Part shown: piece after piece, positions 1 through 5,398 of the stretch
How the letters are laid out: each line of letters opens with the position of its first letter
Position numbering within the stretch: position 1 is the first letter of the stretch
Made by a program: the position numbers and the translations under genes
DNA from: Acidobacteriota bacterium
Lineage (GTDB): Bacteria > Planctomycetota > Phycisphaerae > WQYP01 > JAJZKJ01
Assembly: GCA_021804195.1 (NCBI GenBank)
Contig: JAJZKJ010000187.1
Span: 1 to 5,398 of the forward strand
Direction: 5' to 3'
Length of the DNA: 5,398 bases
The notes under the pieces: model-generated
The model's database searches: none
Seen by the model: only the letters and a program-made list of their open reading frames with translations
What the model was told of the DNA's origin: nothing

Positions 1-461
1 CTTCAGGAGGTATCACCCTTTTGGACGCACGCCCCTACATTCCGGAGGAATTGGCCGTGGAAGGCCTGATGACGCGGACTCGGCCCGGTGCCGATATTCT
101 GGCCGATGTCGATTTCGGCTGGCCGCTCCTTCGCGATGTCAATCGGCTGCTGATTGGCCAGAGCCTTGCGGTCAAAGATCGCGAGGTGATTGCCGTTGAG
201 GCGATGGAGGGAACCGACGCCCTGATTCAGCGTGCCGGAGGCCTGTGCAAACGCGGAGGATGGGTGTTGCTTAAGGCCAGCAATCCCAACCAGGACATCC
301 GCTTTGATGTCCCCACCGTGGGGCCCCAGACCATGCAAAACCTGATTCAAGCGCGGGCCGCGGCACTGGTGCTCGAATCGGGACGCACCATCATGCTTGA
401 AAAACAACGTGTCCTGCAGATGGCCGATGACGCCGGTATTGCGGTGCTGGGGCGGCCATAA
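1..461 (+). CDS. lpxI: LpxI-family UDP-2,3-diacylglucosamine pyrophosphatase, C-terminal part (5' end outside window)
   Basis: The frame is open from base 3 to the TAA at 459-461 and gives 152 residues, so the gene begins before the window; the TTG at 21 is internal and not a start. LpxI proteins are usually about 270-285 aa, so this is roughly the C-terminal half (the DUF1009 catalytic domain). LpxI hydrolyses UDP-2,3-diacylglucosamine to lipid X and UMP at the cytoplasmic face of the inner membrane, an early step of lipid A synthesis. Family-typical segments are visible in order: LLDARPYIPEEL, EGLMT, DVDFGW, LLIGQSLAVKD, IAVEAMEGTDALI, RAGGL, LLKASNPNQDIRFDVPTVG and the C-terminal LESGRTIMLEK. 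The Asp in the RFDVPTVG segment lies where the metal-binding catalytic Asp of characterised LpxI is expected (inference). No downstream gene is tightly coupled; 291 bp of non-coding DNA follows. No frameshift or missing block is seen in the part present. Confidence 0.93.
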   Translation, partial: SGGITLLDARPYIPEELAVEGLMTRTRPGADILADVDFGWPLLRDVNRLLIGQSLAVKDREVIAVEAMEGTDALIQRAGGLCKRGGWVLLKASNPNQDIRFDVPTVGPQTMQNLIQARAAALVLESGRTIMLEKQRVLQMADDAGIAVLGRP

Positions 462-472
462 TTTCATCCAAA

Positions 473-489
473 TGGGTGCTTTACGCCCA
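473..489 (+). terminator. Weak stem-loop just downstream of lpxI
   Basis: TGGGTG (473-478), loop CTTTA, CGCCCA (484-489): a 6-bp stem containing one G.T wobble, starting 12 nt after the lpxI stop. There is no T-rich run after it, so it is not a canonical intrinsic terminator. It could serve as a 3'-end stabilising hairpin or be chance. Confidence 0.25.
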
Positions 490-642
490 AATCCGCTCCG
501 CCCGGTCGGTATCCAGCCCAAAATCTCCTCACCCCCATGGCGACTGCTCATTTCTCCTTTTTCAGCCGCCCGGAATATCGCCACGAAATCTCGGGACGCC
601 TTGGTTCTGGTGTTACGGCTCGATTTTTGCACATCGGTTTCC

Positions 643-671
643 TTGACGCATAATCACGGCCGCCACATAAT
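643..671 (+). promoter_or_regulatory. Sigma70-type promoter for the HU-like gene and bioF
   Basis: TTGACG at 643-648 and CATAAT at 666-671 are separated by exactly 17 bp; each hexamer differs from consensus (TTGACA, TATAAT) at one position. The predicted transcription start near 678 gives a leader of about 75 nt before the ATG at 753. This is the best promoter match I found in the window. It sits immediately upstream of the first gene of the HU-bioF unit. Confidence 0.65.
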
Positions 672-752
672 GCCGCGCTGTGGTTACAGTTTGAATTCAC
701 CGGCGCTGGGAGCCGATGCCAACGATTTCCAGGTCAGAAAAAAAGGTGAAGC

Positions 753-1160
753 ATGGCGACCGTAACAAAAAAAGAACTGGTGGACCGTATTGCTGGCAAG
801 CACAAGATCAGCCGGCAGGTCGCGCGGCGAACAGTCCAGGCGTTTCTGGATGAAATCATCCGCGAATTAGAGGACGGCAACCGCCTTGAATTCCGCGACT
901 TCGGCGTATTTGAAGCCCATTACCGGGCGTCGCGGGTTGGTCAGAATCCAGCCACGCTCGAGCGCGTCAAGGTGCCGGCCCGCCTCCGTGTGCGATTTAA
1001 GCCCGGCCGAATGCTCAAGCAGAAGCTCGCAGCCGCCGCCGACCGGTACGCAGCAAATTCGGAGCGTGAGGGCGTTTCGCCCGTCACAGATTCTCTCAAT
1101 TCCTCGTCGCCTGCGCCCCCATCTGCCAACTCGGGACCTGCGTCAAACAATATTTCCTGA
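753..1160 (+). CDS. HU/IHF-family nucleoid DNA-binding protein with a disordered C-terminal tail
   Basis: The 135-aa product has a complete HU/IHF fold at residues 1-92. This comprises the helical dimerisation part (KKELVDRIAGKHKISRQVA, then FLDEIIRELEDGN), the family signature LEFRDFGVFE at 45-54, and a beta-arm with QNPATLE (64-70), whose Pro66 matches the DNA-intercalating proline. It ends in VPARLRVRFKPGRMLKQKL. HU and IHF dimers bend DNA and organise the nucleoid; whether this one is HU-like or site-specific like IHF cannot be told from sequence. Residues 93-135 form an added tail rich in Ser, Pro, Ala and Asn, not lysine-rich as in histone-H1-like tails; normal HU is about 90 aa. The start is set by AAGGTGA at 743-749, just before the ATG, and by the MATVTKKEL opening shared with PVC-type homologues. 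bioF follows after 3 bp, so the two genes are probably co-transcribed from the promoter at 643-671. Confidence 0.93.
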   Translation: MATVTKKELVDRIAGKHKISRQVARRTVQAFLDEIIRELEDGNRLEFRDFGVFEAHYRASRVGQNPATLERVKVPARLRVRFKPGRMLKQKLAAAADRYAANSEREGVSPVTDSLNSSSPAPPSANSGPASNNIS

Positions 1161-1163
1161 TTT

Positions 1164-3548
<2,385 letters not shown>

Positions 3549-3977
3549 TCAGCCCGGTCCTCCAGCAGCCGGTGGACGCCCAATTCCCTCGTATTGTTGG
3601 TCCGAAACGTGCTCCAGCCAATCAACCGGGCTACCATTTAATTTTTCTTGGATGGCAATATGGGTCACCGCCGTTGTTGCCGTCGCTCCGTGCCAATGCT
3701 TTTCACCCGGTGCGAACCAGACCACATCTCCGGGCCGAATTTCTTGCCGCTCACCTCCCCATCGCTGCACCCATCCGCATCCGGCCGTGACAATCAGCGT
3801 CTGGCCCAGCGGATGGGTATGCCACGCCGTGCGTGCACCCGGTTCAAATGTCACGCACGCCATCGCCACGCGCGCCGGCTCCGGTGGAGAAAATAGCGGG
3901 TCAATCCGAACCTGCCCGGTAAACCATTGTGCGGGCCCCCGTGCGGCAGGCTCAGAACCCGGATGCTTAATTTCCAT
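3549..3977 (-). CDS. Small metal-binding cupin, (R)-hydroxynitrile lyase-like (GtHNL type)
   Basis: The 142-aa product is a single-domain cupin, cytoplasmic, with no signal peptide. Cupin motif 1 is [17 protein letters not shown] (52-68) and motif 2 is [17 protein letters not shown] (81-97). The predicted metal ligands are His53, His55, Gln59 and His94, the same numbers I recall for the manganese-dependent hydroxynitrile lyase from Granulicella tundricola; Ala40, Val42, His106 and Gln110 around that enzyme's active site also match. Such proteins are often annotated as (R)-mandelonitrile lyase, which cleaves or forms cyanohydrins from aldehyde plus HCN, but the physiological role of bacterial members is unclear, so the true substrate here is not established. 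Residues 130-142 (Gly/Pro-rich) extend past the usual end. The start is supported by GAGGAG about 6 nt upstream. The gene is divergent from the AraC regulator and upstream of the reductase on the same strand. Confidence 0.88.
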   Translation of the reverse strand: MEIKHPGSEPAARGPAQWFTGQVRIDPLFSPPEPARVAMACVTFEPGARTAWHTHPLGQTLIVTAGCGWVQRWGGERQEIRPGDVVWFAPGEKHWHGATATTAVTHIAIQEKLNGSPVDWLEHVSDQQYEGIGRPPAAGGPG

Positions 3978-4006
3978 ACGTTACTCCTCGAAGGCAAAAC
4001 TCGAAC

Positions 4007-4023
4007 CATGCCCTGCAGGCATG
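4007..4023. promoter_or_regulatory. Palindrome upstream of the cupin gene, candidate operator
   Basis: CATGCC (4007-4012) and GGCATG (4018-4023) form a perfect 6-bp inverted repeat around CTGCA, 30 bp upstream of the cupin ATG and within the divergent cupin/AraC region. CTGCAG, which overlaps this site (4013-4018), recurs at 4036-4041, 23 bp away, roughly two helical turns. AraC-type regulators commonly bind pairs of half-sites spaced like this. Assignment to the neighbouring regulator is inference. Confidence 0.35.
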
Positions 4024-4098
4024 AACTCTCATTTACTGCAGTTGATTCATTCTATTGCCCGAAACCGTTCTCGCTGCGCTGTTTTTCCGAATTTATTG

Positions 4099-4104
4099 TA
4101 TAAT
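4099..4104 (+). promoter_or_regulatory. -10 element (TATAAT) for the AraC-family gene
   Basis: A perfect TATAAT lies 36 bp before the ATG at 4141 in an AT-rich patch that stands out in this GC-rich DNA. No good -35 hexamer is found 16-18 bp upstream, which would fit an activator-dependent or weak promoter. Predicted transcription starts near 4111 with a leader of about 30 nt. Confidence 0.45.
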
Positions 4105-4140
4105 TCTCCAAATGCGTGTCCGACTGGCGGGGTACCGTGA

Positions 4141-5142
4141 ATGGGCGAGGCGATATCCACTGCGACTTTTGGAACTGAAAACATCCCGGGCGGGTATCCT
4201 CCAGGGCCCAGCGGTGTGCAGCGCATGGTCGTTGCGAGGCGCGAGCTGGCATCTCTCATCGGCCGCGCACTCCCGGCGGATGGATCGCGCCAATTACAGC
4301 CGGGACTCTTCATCCATCGCCGGAGCCGCGCCGGTGGCCCGGTGCATTCCTTCGCCGACCCGGCCCTATGCGTGATCGTCCAGGGCAGCAAGTTAGTCCT
4401 CGTCGGTGATCGGCGCCTGCAATACGACGACGAACATTATCTCATCACTACGGCAAACTTGCCCTTGACCGGGCAGATACTTGACGCGTCCGAGGCCAAG
4501 CCTTACCTCGCATTGCGCCTCCTGCTGACCCCGGCAATGGTGACGTCCGTCGTGCTTGATACCGGCCTTCGACTGGCGACCGTTCCGACAACCTCCCGAA
4601 TCGCCTCGGCCGCCGACACCAGCAGGCTTGACGCCGACCTTATCGATGCGTTGCTTCGGCTGGTGCGGCTTGCGGGCGAGCCGAGCCGGTACCCTGCGTT
4701 AGCGCCCCTGGTCGTGCGAGAAATTGTTTACCGCTTGCTCACCGGCCGTGAAAGTGTCCGAATGCTGCACCTCGCCCGAGTGGGTGGCCGCGCCAGCCAG
4801 ATCGACCGCGCAATCCAGTTCATCCGCCGTAACTATGCGCGCCGCTTTACGGTCACGGAGTTGGCGGGGGAAGTGCACATGGGTAACTCGAGCTTTTACG
4901 CCCATTTCAGGGCCGTCACTGGGCTGAGCCCCTTGCAGTTCCAAAAGCAACTCCGCCTCCAAGCGGCGCGCCAACTGCTGATTGATGGAACCTGCGATGC
5001 CACCACCGCTGCCTATCGCGTGGGGTATCAGGACGCCTCACAATTTAACCGGGAATACAAACGTCGGTTCGGCCGCCCACCGATCCGCGACGTCAGCTAC
5101 GCACGCGAAATGACGCAGGAACTCCGTCAGATTGACTGGTAG
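4141..5142 (+). CDS. AraC-family transcriptional regulator (AraC_N plus double HTH, YqhC-like)
   Basis: The 333-aa product has an N-terminal AraC_N ligand/regulatory domain (about 35-195; family-typical stretches DPALCVIVQGSK, QYDDEHYLITTANLPLTGQI and PYLALRLLL). The C-terminal AraC/XylS DNA-binding domain (about 220-320) has two helix-turn-helices: FTVTELAGEVHMGNSSFYAHF near 236-256, and ATTAAYRVGYQDASQFNREY near 287-306. The connecting segment AVTGLSPLQFQKQLRLQAARQLL is highly typical. A TGA lies directly before the ATG at 4141, so the start cannot be further upstream; Met29 (4225) is an alternative because homologues often begin near MVVARRELA, but the TATAAT at 4099-4104 and a G-rich patch at 4126-4132 favour 4141. 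YqhC, with the same architecture, activates an aldehyde reductase and an AKR in E. coli, so the divergent cupin and AKR genes are the natural targets (inference). Confidence 0.92.
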   Translation: MGEAISTATFGTENIPGGYPPGPSGVQRMVVARRELASLIGRALPADGSRQLQPGLFIHRRSRAGGPVHSFADPALCVIVQGSKLVLVGDRRLQYDDEHYLITTANLPLTGQILDASEAKPYLALRLLLTPAMVTSVVLDTGLRLATVPTTSRIASAADTSRLDADLIDALLRLVRLAGEPSRYPALAPLVVREIVYRLLTGRESVRMLHLARVGGRASQIDRAIQFIRRNYARRFTVTELAGEVHMGNSSFYAHFRAVTGLSPLQFQKQLRLQAARQLLIDGTCDATTAAYRVGYQDASQFNREYKRRFGRPPIRDVSYAREMTQELRQIDW

Positions 5143-5145
5143 CAT

Positions 5146-5178
5146 TGGACCTGACGCTGTATTAATATTTCCGGTCCA
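5146..5178. terminator. Inverted repeat at the araC/comM convergent junction, candidate terminator
   Basis: TGGACC (5146-5151) and GGTCCA (5173-5178) are perfect inverted copies around a 21-nt AT-rich spacer. The right arm lies within the last codons of the - strand gene. The gap between the two stop codons is only 19 bp. No U-tract follows the stem on either strand. Confidence 0.3.
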
Positions 5179-5398
5179 GCAGCCGATAGCCGATAGCCTC
5201 GCTGAGATGCACTGCCGAGATATTCTCCGCTCCGGCCAAATCCGCAATAGTTCGCGAAAGCCGCCGAACCTTATCAAACGCCCGGGCGCTTAATCCAAGC
5301 TCCTCCATCGCCTGCTTCATCAGGCGCATGCACACTTCATCCAGCGGGCAGAATTTCTCCAGCTCGCGGGTCTTCATGGACGCATTGGTCATGGTACT
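5162..5398 (-). CDS. comM: ComM/YifB-family Mg-chelatase-like AAA+ protein, C-terminal end (5' part outside window)
   Basis: The frame is open from the right window edge to the TAA at 5164-5162 and gives 78 residues; the ATG at 5392 is internal. Full-length family members are about 500 aa, so this is only the C-terminal Mg_chelatase_C domain. Typical features are TNASM (the conserved TNAxM motif), LLKQAMEELGLSARA-like MKQAMEELGLSARAFDKV, RLSRTIADLAGAE, and the terminal HLSEAIGYRLLDRK. ComM is a hexameric helicase that promotes branch migration during integration of DNA taken up by natural transformation; the family is widespread, and its role outside competent species is less clear. It converges with the AraC-family gene. 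The ATPase part is not visible, so intactness cannot be judged. Confidence 0.9.
   Translation of the reverse strand, partial: STMTNASMKTRELEKFCPLDEVCMRLMKQAMEELGLSARAFDKVRRLSRTIADLAGAENISAVHLSEAIGYRLLDRKY

Larger units (their letters stand above)
462..752. other. Intergenic region between lpxI and the HU-like gene
   Basis: This 291-bp stretch has no convincing gene on either strand. The open frames crossing it (one antisense to lpxI, one on + from 397 to 765) have arginine/proline-rich translations without recognisable family signatures and conflict with real genes. It contains a weak stem-loop near its left end (473-489) and a clear promoter near its right end (643-671). The part from about 490 to 640 shows no structure I can name. 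Confidence 0.6.

Noticed and set aside
3..632. Long - strand open frame (209 codons) antisense to lpxI and reaching into the intergenic region
   Set aside because: It lies opposite a clearly recognisable lpxI frame, its translation has no family signature, and long antisense frames are common in GC-rich genes.
397..765. + strand open frame across the lpxI end and the intergenic region
   Set aside because: It overlaps lpxI and the HU-like start in another frame; the protein is compositionally odd, has no motif, and no ribosome binding site supports it.
4095..4123. A - strand promoter for the cupin using TACAAT (4100-4095)
   Set aside because: No acceptable -35 hexamer at 16-18 bp, and it would give a leader of over 100 nt; the + strand TATAAT explains the AT-rich patch better.

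Overview
The window carries six protein-coding genes at about 58-60% GC by eye, with no RNA gene, insertion sequence or CRISPR array visible. The organism looks like a Gram-negative, LPS-making bacterium. It has LpxI, the alternative lipid A enzyme that many lineages use instead of LpxH. Its HU/IHF protein has a core (MATVTKKELVDRIA..., LEFRDFGVFE, QNPATLE..VPA) of the type I associate with Planctomycetes and neighbouring PVC phyla. That placement is an inference from family resemblance and not a database result.

Left part, all on the + strand: the 3' end of lpxI (cut by the window edge); a 291-bp non-coding stretch with a good sigma70-type promoter at 643-671; an HU/IHF-like nucleoid protein with a 40-residue disordered tail; and bioF (8-amino-7-oxononanoate synthase), starting 3 bp after the HU-like stop. 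HU and bioF are almost certainly one transcription unit.

Middle part: an aldo/keto reductase and a small single-domain cupin lie on the - strand, and an AraC-family regulator is divergent from the cupin on the + strand. The cupin matches the manganese-dependent (R)-hydroxynitrile lyase-type cupins residue for residue at the metal site. The regulator has the AraC_N plus double-HTH architecture of YqhC-type regulators, which are known to control aldehyde reductases. Together the three genes look like a small accessory module for handling aldehydes or reactive carbonyls. The shared 163-bp divergent region holds a perfect TATAAT facing the regulator gene and a palindrome in front of the cupin that could be an operator.

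Right edge: the C-terminal end of a ComM/YifB-type Mg-chelatase-like AAA+ protein on the - strand, cut by the window.

Both convergent gene junctions (bioF/AKR and araC/comM) are very short and each contains a perfect inverted repeat that overlaps coding ends. Neither has a U-tract, so they are only candidate bidirectional terminators. I did not find a clearly new biological system. The most interesting part is the regulator-cupin-reductase module.
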